Assembly: GCA_002470695.1 (NCBI GenBank)
Contig: DKNM01000019.1
Coordinates: 40,993 to 103,766, forward strand
Direction: 5' to 3'
From: Candidatus Neomicrothrix sp. UBA7388
GTDB taxonomy: Bacteria; Actinomycetota; Acidimicrobiia; Acidimicrobiales; Poriferisodalaceae
DNA: 62,774 nt
Of this stretch, positions 1 to 8,139 are shown in pieces (within the stretch, counting starts at the first letter, position 1; the number at the start of each line of letters is the position of its first letter). The notes below the pieces were generated by a model, which worked only from the letters and a program-made list of their open reading frames with translations, ran no database searches and had not been told where the DNA came from. The translations under genes and the position numbers were made by a program.

Positions 1-988
1 AAATAAATCGGCCCGCCGCAAATTCACTATTTGCGGAGCCGTCCAAAGCAATTTCTACAGTTGATTGCAACGCAACAAAGTTTTTAATTGAAGCCATTCC
101 CGGAATGCCATGGCTATGACTGCCTCGTGCCATTCGAATCAGCTTATTTTGGTGCACCCAATCGTAGAGCCTGCGTGTTCCCATGATTTCTGCTGCGACT
201 GAGACGCCTTCGTCGCAGCCTTTTTCGAGGTTGTTCACTGCGCCACATTCGATGAGCTCCAGACAGGCGTCATTAATCATGCCGCCGTGAAGGCCTAAGT
301 CCCTCCTGCTTTTTAGGCTGTTTAAGACGGCATCAGGTATTGCACCGATTCCGAATTGAAGAGTTGAGCCATCCGGTATGAATTCATCAACGTGTCGCGC
401 AATCGCTTCCGACACTTCGTCAACCGCAGCAGGTTGCAATTCGGCAAGAGGCTCATCAATTTCGACAAGAAAGTCGAAATCGGTCACGTGGCATTCTCCG
501 TCACCGTAGACAAATGGCATCTCGTTGTTTATCTGAGCTATTGCCAACGGAACCTCTCTAAGCAGAGAAACATGGCCCCCGACCCCGGTACCTAAGCTGC
601 ACCTACCAGACGCATCGGGAGGACTTATTTGGCATAGAACTACATCTGCTGGAAGCGGACCGCCGGGAGCGAAGAGACCGTCTAGGTCTGAATATCTTCC
701 TGGAATGATTCCAAAGTCTTCATGATCGAGAACATCTCGTAGAGCGTATGTAGGTTGCAACGAGAGCCACTTAAATGGATTGCCAAGATAATCCACTGGT
801 GCGGGTCGCCGAAGAAGAAAGGCCGAAATGAACTCTAGGTGCTGGAAGGAATCCCGCTTTTCGGCGATTTTCTCCAAGAAACCGTATGGACACCCGGAAC
901 CTTGAGCCACATATATTCGGCTGCCATCAGGGATTGCACGAACTGCGTCGTCGCTATTTGAGCTGCGATTCCCGCGCCGTGATTTCAT
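1..988 (-). CDS. Acetyl-CoA hydrolase / 4-hydroxybutyrate CoA-transferase family protein (C-terminus beyond the window edge)
   Basis: The minus-strand frame is open from an ATG at 988 to the left edge, giving 329 residues; family members are about 430 aa, so roughly the last 100 are missing. The visible part reads as a CoA-transferase: an early glycine segment (YVAQGSGCPYGFLEKI), then LQFGIGAIPDAVL and LGLHGGMINDACLEL, which match the family's GIGAIP motif and the conserved helix after it. The family moves CoA between acyl-CoA esters and acetate, or hydrolyses acetyl-CoA, in the cytoplasm. It lies 12 bp after the acyl-CoA dehydrogenase on the same strand, so co-transcription for acyl-CoA breakdown is likely. 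The catalytic Glu could not be placed with certainty and the exact substrate cannot be told from sequence. Confidence 0.85.
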   Translation of the reverse strand, partial: MKSRRGNRSSNSDDAVRAIPDGSRIYVAQGSGCPYGFLEKIAEKRDSFQHLEFISAFLLRRPAPVDYLGNPFKWLSLQPTYALRDVLDHEDFGIIPGRYSDLDGLFAPGGPLPADVVLCQISPPDASGRCSLGTGVGGHVSLLREVPLAIAQINNEMPFVYGDGECHVTDFDFLVEIDEPLAELQPAAVDEVSEAIARHVDEFIPDGSTLQFGIGAIPDAVLNSLKSRRDLGLHGGMINDACLELIECGAVNNLEKGCDEGVSVAAEIMGTRRLYDWVHQNKLIRMARGSHSHGIPGMASIKNFVALQSTVEIALDGSANSEFAAGRFI

Positions 989-1000
989 AGCTTTCTCATT

Positions 1001-2149
1001 TCAGTCAAGTAGAGAACGACTAATGACGACATCCTGAATTTCGGTGGCTCCGTCAACATAGTGGGTTAAGCGCGAGGCTGCTAAGTGGCGTGGTAGCGCG
1101 TGATCGCGTTTCGCTCCATTTGCTCCCATGACTTGCATGCAGGTAGCAATTCCCTTTTCGGTCACTCGGGTACAAAACTTTTTTGCGTGAGCGGCTGCTA
1201 TAGAAGCGTCAAGTCCTTCTTGCGCTATTTTTGCTGCTTGAAATGTCAGTAAACGCGAGGCTTCTAGATCAGTTGCGACGTCAGCAAGTTGGAAACGGAT
1301 GCTTTGCAAGTCGGCGAGACGGCCGCCGAATGCTTTGCGATCTTTGACGTAGGTAGTCGCTGTCTCAAGACTTGTTCTAAGCATTCCACAGCACATAGCG
1401 GAGACCAGGACTCGCGCAATGTCGATGCCTTCCATGGCGGCGTGGAACCCCTCGCCTGCTTCCATAAATAGAGCCTCTTGAGGTAACCGGCAGTTATCAA
1501 ATTTAATACTGTTTGCCCCTAATCCATGACCGCCAAGCAGCTCGTATGGCGGTGTTCTGATTACGCCGGGTCGATCGGCTTCAAAAAGAAATGTTGCGAT
1601 GCCTTTGTGTCCGAGCGCCTCATCGGTTTGCGCATAGACGGATAAGACATCTGCTTCGGTCCCATTAGTAACCCAAGATTTCACGCCGTTGAGTATCCAC
1701 TCGTCACCATCCTGTGCCGCTCGAACGCTAATTGCCGCTGCGTCTGAGCCAACATCAGGTTCTGTCAACAAAAACGCTCCGAGCGAGCTTCCGTCCACTA
1801 GGCCAGGAAGGAAATTGGAGCGAAGGTGTTCACCCGCGTTACGGGCAACGGCGCCCGCCAAATTGTTGTGGCAGACCAGAGTGAAGGCGACAGCGAAGTC
1901 CACTGAAGCTATTTCTTCCAAGGTTCTAGCGAGGCCAGTTAACGAGAGTTCCTCGCCCAGATCGGCAGTAGGAACCAGTAAGCCGGTGAGCCTATGTTCA
2001 CCGGCGCTTTTGAAGGCTTCGCTGGCAAAACGTCTTTCAGCCTCCCAAGTTTCTGCTCGCTCAGCAACGTATTGAACGGCCCAGTCGTGTGCACGTTGAA
2101 TTGATCGGTGGTCGGACTCTGAAAGTAATTTAGGATCTAACAAGTTCAC
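1001..2149 (-). CDS. Acyl-CoA dehydrogenase
   Basis: This is a 382-aa flavoprotein of usual acyl-CoA dehydrogenase length, introducing an alpha-beta double bond into acyl-CoA with FAD. Seen: TEPDVGSD at about 129-136 and the WVTNG segment (flavin and substrate contacts), the helix with YVKDRKAFGG, and a C-terminal DGATEIQ. The catalytic Glu that precedes the Gly-x-Thr segment in medium-chain enzymes (YEGT) is Asp here (YVDGAT, D366), and the alternative Glu of isovaleryl-CoA dehydrogenases (LDLER) is Ala (IDIAR). The base may therefore be Asp, or the substrate may be unusual. The start is a GTG at 2149 directly behind AAGAG, so the start is only moderately sure. Downstream lies a CoA-transferase and upstream a MaoC hydratase on the same strand, together resembling a beta-oxidation-like unit. 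Confidence 0.88.
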   Translation of the reverse strand: MNLLDPKLLSESDHRSIQRAHDWAVQYVAERAETWEAERRFASEAFKSAGEHRLTGLLVPTADLGEELSLTGLARTLEEIASVDFAVAFTLVCHNNLAGAVARNAGEHLRSNFLPGLVDGSSLGAFLLTEPDVGSDAAAISVRAAQDGDEWILNGVKSWVTNGTEADVLSVYAQTDEALGHKGIATFLFEADRPGVIRTPPYELLGGHGLGANSIKFDNCRLPQEALFMEAGEGFHAAMEGIDIARVLVSAMCCGMLRTSLETATTYVKDRKAFGGRLADLQSIRFQLADVATDLEASRLLTFQAAKIAQEGLDASIAAAHAKKFCTRVTEKGIATCMQVMGANGAKRDHALPRHLAASRLTHYVDGATEIQDVVISRSLLD

Positions 2150-2211
2150 CTCTTGAGACTAGTTCGATCAGAAAATAAGCTATTTAATTTGCTGATCTTC
2201 GCGACATCTAG

Positions 2212-2691
2212 CTATTCAGCAGAGTGATCTGTGAGAATCATTCGCGTAGGCGTATAAACCATAACTACTTCACCCTTTTGGTTGAAGACTTCGTTGCGAG
2301 TGGTCACTATGCCTCTGTCATTCTTGGATGTCATGCGTGCTTCCGTAACCTCTGCTATGACTTGGACAGTATCGTTGACAAAGGTTGGGCCTTTCACTTG
2401 CACCTCTGCCCCGAGATAGGCGATTCCCGTGCCAGCGATGGCTCCACCGCTAATGATCAGACCCTCTGCAATGGACATAACAAGGCTGCCGGGTACAAGC
2501 CTGCCCGAGTATCCCGCTCGTTCCGATCCAGTAGCGTCCAAAAACAAACCTTCGACGAACCCGAATTGGGTGGCGTAAACGACTAAGTCTGTTTCCGTAA
2601 TGGTCCGTCGCGAGGTGCTCCAACGCTTACCTTCTGGCACCTCGTGAAAAGTCCATCCACGGTGTGGCTTAGGCGGTAGTTCTGCACTCAT
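2212..2691 (-). CDS. MaoC-like (hot-dog fold) dehydratase
   Basis: This 159-aa protein begins MSAELPPKP. The ATG at 2691 has GAGGA 4 nt upstream, so I prefer it to the longer frame starting at 2817. It shows the MaoC pattern: RRTITETDLVVYATQFG near the N-terminus, a hot-dog core with GRLVPGSLVMSIAEGL, and a C-terminal KGEVVMVYTPTRMIL. MaoC proteins hydrate enoyl-CoA esters or act as acyl-CoA thioesterase-like folds in the cytoplasm. It sits upstream of the acyl-CoA dehydrogenase on the same strand and is divergent from the GrdB-like selenoprotein, with about 100 bp between the starts. The hydratase role is inferred from fold; the D..H catalytic pair of R-specific hydratases is not clear here. 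Confidence 0.75.
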   Translation of the reverse strand: MSAELPPKPHRGWTFHEVPEGKRWSTSRRTITETDLVVYATQFGFVEGLFLDATGSERAGYSGRLVPGSLVMSIAEGLIISGGAIAGTGIAYLGAEVQVKGPTFVNDTVQVIAEVTEARMTSKNDRGIVTTRNEVFNQKGEVVMVYTPTRMILTDHSAE

Positions 2692-2795
2692 TGTGTCCTC
2701 CAGAATGTCTTCTCTCAGACCGTAGCTGGCTAAATAAGCGCGGATACCCTTTCTCCGCCTACCATCTGAGTTGTTGTCTGAGTATTGGAGTAAAG

Positions 2796-3701
2796 GTGAA
2801 AGCAGATCGTCGCACACATAGGTCGCACGTCAGCTACATCGATAAGTCGCGTAACTACTACGGAGCTCAGGGATACCCTCAGGCTTATCAGTGGGCATAC
2901 AACCAAGACGTGCCATTTGCGCCGTTGAATAAGCCGTTGAGTGAATGCCGAGTTGGGCTAGTAACGACTTCATTTTTTGAACGTAAAGTAGACAAGGACG
3001 CCGTTGCTGGTTCAGCAAAAAAAGAGCCTTATGCAGCCAAATGCGACGACGCTATGGAAGGCCTATACAACAAAGATCTTTTCTGGGATAAAGACACCAC
3101 GCATACCGAAGATCTCGATTCCTACCTGCCAATTAACCGGCTACGAGAGTTCGCAGAGCAGGGAAGGATTGGCTCTCTAGCTGATCGTTTCTACGGGGTG
3201 CCAACGGATTACAGTCACAGACGAACGAGTCGGAGGGACGCCCCGCAAATACTTGAGTACGCCAAAGAAGATGAGCTCGATGTTGTTTTGCTAGTCCCAC
3301 TTTGACCGGTTTGTCACCAGACCGTGAGTCTGGTCGCTCGGCACTTAGAAGAAGCGGGTCTTCCAACGGTGGTAATGGGCAGCGCCCGGGACATAGTTGA
3401 GGAGTGCGGTGTTGCTCGATTTGTATTTACCGATTTTCCTTTGGGTAATCCGACTGGAAAGCCTGACGACGTGGCAATGCAGACGTCGATAACTGGGATG
3501 GCTCTTGATTTATTGGAGCGCGCATGGGAACCGCGTACAACTGTGCAGACTCCGTTTGTTTGGAATTCTGAAAATAATGATGAGTGGCGACAACACTTTA
3601 TGAAAGTTGATGATTCGAACCGTGGTGCTTTAGCAGCGGCGGGAGATCAGCGTCGTGCTGCTCAGGCAGATGCGAAGGCTGAAGGACGGGGCAGGGGTTG
3701 A
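2796..3701 (+). CDS. GrdB/PrdB-like selenoprotein (glycine/sarcosine/betaine/D-proline reductase selenoprotein B family), UGA = Sec170
   Basis: Reading through one in-frame TGA at 3303-3305 gives a continuous 301-aa protein of the GrdB family. Seen before the TGA: VSYIDKSRNYY, FAPLNKPLSECRVGLVTTS, LREFAEQGRIGSLADRFYG and LDVVLLVPL. After it, in the same frame: PVCHQTVSLVARHLEEAG, then DFPLGNPTGKP. The TGA therefore falls at the first position of a U-x-x-C motif (Sec170, Cys173) that Cys homologues write as CPVCHQ. The GTG start at 2796 has GGAG 5 nt upstream. In anaerobes this family reduces C-N bonds; the role in aerobic-looking actinobacteria is unknown. A hairpin at 3316-3334 is a SECIS candidate. 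The downstream alpha/beta hydrolase starts 1 bp after the stop, so the two are co-translated. Confidence 0.85.
3303..3334 (+). promoter_or_regulatory. Candidate SECIS element of the GrdB-like gene
   Basis: After the TGA at 3303-3305 comes a perfect 7-bp hairpin, ACCAGAC / GTCTGGT, closing the 5-nt loop CGTGA (loop 3323-3327). The loop begins 17 nt after the TGA. Bacterial SECIS elements sit directly downstream of UGA with a G-U in the apical loop at a similar distance, as known for E. coli fdhF. The loop start CGTG recurs after the other two selenocysteine codons of this window. Confidence 0.65.
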
Positions 3702-3702
3702 A

Positions 3703-4581
3703 GTGACAAAGGCGGAACGGGGCAGCCGCCTAGATGGTGCTCCAGAGCCGCACCGCATGTTTGAGGCTTCTGGTGGAGTGCGAGTCGCTGCCGATATTTA
3801 TGGAGATAAAGGGACTCTCGTCGTCTTGCAACATGGCGGTGGCCAGACCCGACATGCCTGGAAGGGTGCTGGGCAGAAACTCGCGGCAGCTGGGTATCGC
3901 GCAATTAGTCTTGACGCGCGTGGGCACGGGGATAGTGACTGGGCGCCGGATGGAGACTATTCAAATGACGCGCTTGTCGAAGATCTAGTAGAAGTAGTAA
4001 ATGAGCTCGGCGAATCCCCAGTTCTCGTAGGCGCTTCCATGGGCGGCGGTACGTCGCTTACTGCAGTCGGCGAGGATCGCGTAAAGGCGCGGGCATTAGT
4101 TCTCGTTGACACTGCGCCGAGAATCGAAGTTCAAGGCGTCAGAAAGATCCGAGATTTCATGGGTCAGGCACCTGATGGTTTCTCATCGCTCGAAGAAGTG
4201 GCTGAAGCAATAGCTAATTACCAACCTCATAGAACTAGACCGCGCAATCTGGACGGTCTGGCAAAAAACGTTCGACTATGGCCGGACGGTCGTTATAGAT
4301 GGCACTGGGATCCTGAATTTATGCGGCGAAAGCGTGCCTTGGCTGATCGTATTCCTCGTCAAGAAGATGCCGCGAAAAACGTTAAATGTCCCTCACTTCT
4401 GGTCCGGGGTGGACTCAGCGATGTCCTTTCGGAGGAAGGAGCTCAGGCGTACCTGAGTTTGGTGCCCCACTCTGAGTATGCAAACGTTGGCGAAGCGGCG
4501 CATATGGTCGCCGGAGATCGTAATGACGTTTTCGTTGCGGCAGTCCTGGAGTTTTTATCTAAAGTCGCGCCTCCGACCTAA
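3703..4581 (+). CDS. Alpha/beta-fold hydrolase
   Basis: This is a 292-aa cytoplasmic serine hydrolase. Seen: the oxyanion-hole segment VLQHGGGQTRHAW (HGGG at about 44-47), the nucleophile elbow GASMGGG with Ser112, a likely acid Asp240 in RGGLSDVLSEEG, and His267 in GEAAHMV. The order and spacing match canonical alpha/beta hydrolases such as epoxide hydrolases, haloperoxidase-like enzymes and esterases. The GTG at 3703 lies 1 bp after the stop of the selenoprotein and follows a GGGG run, pointing to coupled translation; a longer frame from 3655 would overlap that gene and is less likely. The substrate is not evident. Its tight coupling suggests that it acts on the substrate or product of the GrdB-like protein, which is an inference. 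Confidence 0.85.
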   Translation: MTKAERGSRLDGAPEPHRMFEASGGVRVAADIYGDKGTLVVLQHGGGQTRHAWKGAGQKLAAAGYRAISLDARGHGDSDWAPDGDYSNDALVEDLVEVVNELGESPVLVGASMGGGTSLTAVGEDRVKARALVLVDTAPRIEVQGVRKIRDFMGQAPDGFSSLEEVAEAIANYQPHRTRPRNLDGLAKNVRLWPDGRYRWHWDPEFMRRKRALADRIPRQEDAAKNVKCPSLLVRGGLSDVLSEEGAQAYLSLVPHSEYANVGEAAHMVAGDRNDVFVAAVLEFLSKVAPPT

Positions 4582-4598
4582 CTGCGCTTGGTAGCACT

Positions 4599-5078
4599 AT
4601 GTGTACTGTTTCGGGAAGCGATAACCAGCGAACCTACGTTTGTTTTGATTATGAAATTAACGGCGTCCCGAGTGGCTCTGACCCCACCCCCTTGATTTCG
4701 GCGGTCCTAGCTGAACATGGAGCAGCATCGGTCGAATTGAGCGGTCTGATTTGGGCAGAGTTCTTAGATTCGGCAGCGGCTGTGGAAGCAGCGATTGTCA
4801 GTCAATGGCGGGTTCAACGTGAAATCAAGGACGATGCCCGGAAGCTTCGAGTAGGGGTGCATCGAGGCTCCTTGAACCAAACGCATTTAGTTTTGGCTTG
4901 CGCCAACGGTAACCAGATCATCTTCACACAAGCGGTCGACGAAGCCACCGGCGGCACGCTTGATGCCCGTCCAATGCAACGCGTGGCGCTGTGGTCGGAG
5001 ACCGAACCGACTCAATTGTGGTTATCTACAGATAGCCGGCCTGATATCGATGGGCGACCACTTCGCGTAAGAACCTAA
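4599..5078 (+). CDS. Small protein resembling a degenerate class III nucleotidyl cyclase domain
   Basis: This 159-aa protein starts with an ATG 17 bp after the hydrolase. Its layout follows an adenylate/guanylate cyclase homology domain: a beta strand (YVCFDYEI) where cyclases have the metal-binding FTDIVGST, a helix with LISAVLAEHGA, then LIWAEFLDSAAAVEAAIVSQ (cyclases: FDSPARAVRCAL-like), and LRVGVHRGSL, close to the cyclase RVGLHTG. The two metal-binding Asp residues and the C-terminal catalytic Asn/Arg are not recognisable, so it is probably catalytically dead. It may bind a nucleotide or act as a regulatory domain for its neighbours. The resemblance is my reading of pattern and spacing only. 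Confidence 0.5.
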   Translation: MCTVSGSDNQRTYVCFDYEINGVPSGSDPTPLISAVLAEHGAASVELSGLIWAEFLDSAAAVEAAIVSQWRVQREIKDDARKLRVGVHRGSLNQTHLVLACANGNQIIFTQAVDEATGGTLDARPMQRVALWSETEPTQLWLSTDSRPDIDGRPLRVRT

Positions 5079-5151
5079 ATATCTATTCGCTTAGCCGCTT
5101 GAACGAAACTAGCTTCTGCAGGAAGAAGTCAATAAGTGTCAAGGGGGAAGC

Positions 5152-6252
5152 ATGCCTACAGATGCTCGCGTGGTGGTGGTACCGCAACAGCAAGGAGAAC
5201 CTTTAGAGGTCGTTGACTTGATGCTCCCTGAACCTGGGCCACACCAGGTTATTGTGCGCCAATATGCTTCAGGGATATGTCACAGTCAGCTACACACTAT
5301 TCATAACCCTAGGCAAGCACCGCAGGTCCTTGGCCATGAGTCAACAGGTGAAGTTCTTGAAGTAGGTGGCGAGGTAACAGATCTCGCGCCTGGTGACACG
5401 GTCATGGTGACTTGGGTCCCAAAGAATCTAGAGCAAGCTCGGCGCGAAGGTGGCCCCGTTGCTCTTGCCCTCCCTGATGGTCAAGTGGCAAGCAGCATAA
5501 ATGTTTTCACGTGGGCTACTCACACTATTGCCGACGAAATGTTTGTAGTGAAAGTGCCTGAAAATATCGACTACGAGGCAGACAGCATCATCGGATGTGC
5601 TGTCATCACGGGCGCAGGAGCAGTACTTCACACAGCTGCCGTTCAACCTGGAGACAGCGTAGCTATCGTTGGTGTTGGCGGTGTCGGTCTATCTGCTGTG
5701 GCTGCTGCTGCTCATCTTGGCGCCTACCCGATTATTGCCGTCGACCTTGACGACGCGAAATTAGAATTCGCGAAGCATTTCGGAGCCACGCATGGAGTCA
5801 ACGCAAGTGAAGTGGACATGGTGGAAGCGGTTCGAGCACTTACTCCGGTTGAGGGCCAGTTCGACATCCGTCGGCAACCTGTTGCCGGCGTCGACTATGC
5901 GTTTGATTGCATTGGCCACGCATCGACTATGAAGCAAGTATCAGAGATAACTAGAAGTGGTGAGTTTGGGCAGTCAAAAGGTGGGACCTCTGTTTTGGTT
6001 GGAGTTCCGCAAACTCCCATTGAACTGAATAGTGCCCATATGTTTATAGGCGAGCGTTCTTATATATGCAGTCTTGGTGGCTCTTGTGAGCCGAGTGAAG
6101 ACTTACCTCGGTTTATCCAGTGGCATCAAGATGGAATCCTCGATCTAGATTCGTTGGTAACGCAGCGCTACGGGATTGACGACATTGGGGTCGCGGTTGA
6201 AGACTTGGAGCATGGACGAGTAGCAGGCCGGTCGATACTGGTGTTTGACTAA
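5152..6252 (+). CDS. Zinc-dependent alcohol dehydrogenase (MDR superfamily)
   Basis: This is a 366-aa medium-chain dehydrogenase. Seen: catalytic zinc ligands Cys43 (GICHSQ) and His62-Glu63 (LGHESTGEV), the Rossmann motif GVGGVGLSAVAAAAHLGA, and the acidic NAD-selecting VDLDDAK. The CxxCxxC structural-zinc lobe of classical ADHs is absent; a longer stretch (WVPKNLEQARREGG) stands there, which occurs in several actinobacterial NAD-dependent ADHs. It oxidises an alcohol or reduces an aldehyde with NAD(H). The ATG at 5152 follows GGGGGA at good spacing. The enoyl-CoA hydratase starts 3 bp after its stop, so the two are in one operon, perhaps for oxidation of an alcohol side chain to an acyl-CoA. 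The substrate is unknown. Confidence 0.85.
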   Translation: MPTDARVVVVPQQQGEPLEVVDLMLPEPGPHQVIVRQYASGICHSQLHTIHNPRQAPQVLGHESTGEVLEVGGEVTDLAPGDTVMVTWVPKNLEQARREGGPVALALPDGQVASSINVFTWATHTIADEMFVVKVPENIDYEADSIIGCAVITGAGAVLHTAAVQPGDSVAIVGVGGVGLSAVAAAAHLGAYPIIAVDLDDAKLEFAKHFGATHGVNASEVDMVEAVRALTPVEGQFDIRRQPVAGVDYAFDCIGHASTMKQVSEITRSGEFGQSKGGTSVLVGVPQTPIELNSAHMFIGERSYICSLGGSCEPSEDLPRFIQWHQDGILDLDSLVTQRYGIDDIGVAVEDLEHGRVAGRSILVFD

Positions 6253-6255
6253 ACT

Positions 6256-7026
6256 ATGTCGCCTACCCAAGAGGGAGAGGTTCCGGAACTTCGCATCGCG
6301 AACGGTCGGGCTCGAATTTTGTTGCGCAGACCTGAAAAAAGGAATCGCTTAGAGCCAGTTGATCTTGCACAAGTTATTGATCATATAAATGTCATTGAGA
6401 ATGACGAATCGGTCCGCATCGTAACGATTGAAGCTGAAGGGCCTTCGTGGTGTTCCGGTTACCACTTAGGTGCGTTGGCGACGGCAGAACGACCAAAGGT
6501 CTCGTTCGGTGAAGCATGCGATGCTGTGATGAGCATCACGGTTCCTACGGTTGCGGTTCTAAAGGGAAACATCCATGGCGGTGGAACCGACTTGGCGATG
6601 GCATGTGATCTGCGGCTGGGGAAAACGGGCCTTGTATTGCAAATGCCAGCGGCGAAAATAGGTTTGCAATACTACGCGTCGGGCCTCGAACGCTTTGTCT
6701 CTCGAATTGGGCCTGCGGCGACGAAGCGTATTTTTTTGACAGGAGAGCCCATCCAAGCTGATGAACTTCTTCGTGTTGGATATTTAACTGAGATGTTGCC
6801 GGAAGAAGCGTTGGAGGCTCGCGTTATTGAGTTATGTAACTCCGTGGCCGAGCTTTCGCCCAGCGCTGTAGCTTTGACGAAGCGGGCAATAGAGAATCTT
6901 TCAAGCGATAAACCCTCCGTAGATGAGGTTCAAGAAGGTCATCTCTGGTCGACGAGGTCCCCGGACCATCAAGAAGCCATGAAAGCATTAGTAGAGCGAC
7001 GCTCACCGCAATTTCCTGCGACTTAA
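6256..7026 (+). CDS. Enoyl-CoA hydratase/isomerase family protein (crotonase fold)
   Basis: This 256-aa protein has the crotonase layout: ARILLRRPEKRNRLE at the N-terminus, oxyanion-hole segments WCSGYHLGAL and LKGNIHGGGTDLAMACDLRL, and the C-terminal helix with SPSAVALTKRAIENL. Such enzymes hydrate, isomerise or cleave acyl-CoA thioesters. The length is normal. The two catalytic Glu of true hydratases are not clearly present (AKIGLQYYASGLERF at the usual place), so isomerase or another crotonase activity is possible. It starts 3 bp after the alcohol dehydrogenase with no strong ribosome site of its own, consistent with translational coupling. An APH-type kinase follows after 36 bp. Confidence 0.82.
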   Translation: MSPTQEGEVPELRIANGRARILLRRPEKRNRLEPVDLAQVIDHINVIENDESVRIVTIEAEGPSWCSGYHLGALATAERPKVSFGEACDAVMSITVPTVAVLKGNIHGGGTDLAMACDLRLGKTGLVLQMPAAKIGLQYYASGLERFVSRIGPAATKRIFLTGEPIQADELLRVGYLTEMLPEEALEARVIELCNSVAELSPSAVALTKRAIENLSSDKPSVDEVQEGHLWSTRSPDHQEAMKALVERRSPQFPAT

Positions 7027-7062
7027 CTGACATTCAGTTGGTGATTCTGCTAGATAGCAGAT

Positions 7063-8097
7063 GTGGCAGATATTTCTTCAGAGTTAATTGACACCGAAAA
7101 AGTGAGTGCCTGGATTGTCGAGCGAGCGGATGTCGAAGACCCTCTTACTTTTGAATTAATTGCTGGTGGGCGGTCGAATATGACTTTCACGGTCTATGAC
7201 GGTGAGATACCTAAGTTTGTTTTGAGGCGGCCACCGACTGGGCCGCTGCTGCCTTCAGCTCACGATATGGCAAGGGAATATCGGCTAATGGATGCGTTGA
7301 GCAATAGTCATGTTCCGGTTCCGAGCATGGTAGGCCTCTGTCAAGACGACGCTGTAAACGGGAGAGATTTTTATGTCATGCAATTTGTCGATGGGATTGT
7401 GGTGCGGGACATCGATATTGGGTCCTCCTTTAGTGAAGCGACGAGGAAAACAATGTCGGAATCGTTGGTCGCAACCCTCATAGCGCTGCACGAAGTAGAT
7501 ATCGATTCAGTAGGTCTGGGTGACTTGGCGAAACGAACCGGATATATCCAGCGTCAAGTTAAGCGCTGGACAGGCCAATGGCAGAGCTCTCGCACCCGAG
7601 ATCTACCAATAGTCGACGCCGTCGCAGAAAAACTGATGGCTCAAATGCCAGAGCCGAATCCGACGGCAATTGCGCATGGCGATTACCGATTATCTAATTG
7701 CATGGTCGATGCCGATGGGCATGTCGTGGCGGTTTTGGACTGGGAGCTCTGCACCTTAGGCGAACCGATGGCGGACCTCGGAGGGCTGCTTGGCTATTGG
7801 CACGATCCTGCAGAAACTGATTCGACCGGAGATTCTGAAACAACTGGCCTTGCGGGGTTTCTAACTCAAGAGGAAATAGCTGATTTGTATTCTGAGGGTT
7901 CCGGGGTTGCGAAGGACTCAATCAACTATTACCGAGCATTTGCACAGTGGCGATTAGCTTGCATAGCGGAAGGTGTTTATGCGCGATATTTGGCGGGGCA
8001 ACAAGGCGACCAAGACGAAGATATCGACTTGGAACGAATGAATGCATCAGTAGGGGAGCGCGCAGAGCGCGCCGCCCAACTACTCGGGATGATCTAA
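7063..8097 (+). CDS. Phosphotransferase family protein (APH/ACAD10-like kinase)
   Basis: This is a 344-aa aminoglycoside-phosphotransferase-fold protein. Seen: FELIAGGRSNMTFTV (nucleotide-binding loop), FVLRRPP (ATP Lys/Arg region), the catalytic loop HGDYRLSNCMVD and the metal-binding VLDWELCTLGEP. This subfamily is commonly encoded beside acyl-CoA dehydrogenases and is related to the kinase domain of ACAD10/11, which phosphorylates 4-hydroxyacyl-CoA. Here it closes the plus-strand cluster of alcohol dehydrogenase and enoyl-CoA hydratase, so a hydroxyacyl-CoA kinase role is a reasonable guess rather than an observation. The start is a GTG at 7063 with no clear Shine-Dalgarno. It is convergent with the amidohydrolase gene ending 43 bp away. 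Confidence 0.82.
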   Translation: MADISSELIDTEKVSAWIVERADVEDPLTFELIAGGRSNMTFTVYDGEIPKFVLRRPPTGPLLPSAHDMAREYRLMDALSNSHVPVPSMVGLCQDDAVNGRDFYVMQFVDGIVVRDIDIGSSFSEATRKTMSESLVATLIALHEVDIDSVGLGDLAKRTGYIQRQVKRWTGQWQSSRTRDLPIVDAVAEKLMAQMPEPNPTAIAHGDYRLSNCMVDADGHVVAVLDWELCTLGEPMADLGGLLGYWHDPAETDSTGDSETTGLAGFLTQEEIADLYSEGSGVAKDSINYYRAFAQWRLACIAEGVYARYLAGQQGDQDEDIDLERMNASVGERAERAAQLLGMI

Positions 8098-8139
8098 ATC
8101 CTTTATTTGAACGAACCGACTCGAATTCTGCTTCGTTTC

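Noticed and set aside
392..595. A 67-codon open frame on the plus strand
   Set aside because: It is antisense to the CoA-transferase gene, which has clear family motifs across this stretch.
3303..3305. Reading the TGA in the GrdB-like gene as a true stop or a frameshifted pseudogene
   Set aside because: The frame does not shift, homology continues immediately, the residue is the known Sec/Cys position, and two more genes show the same feature.
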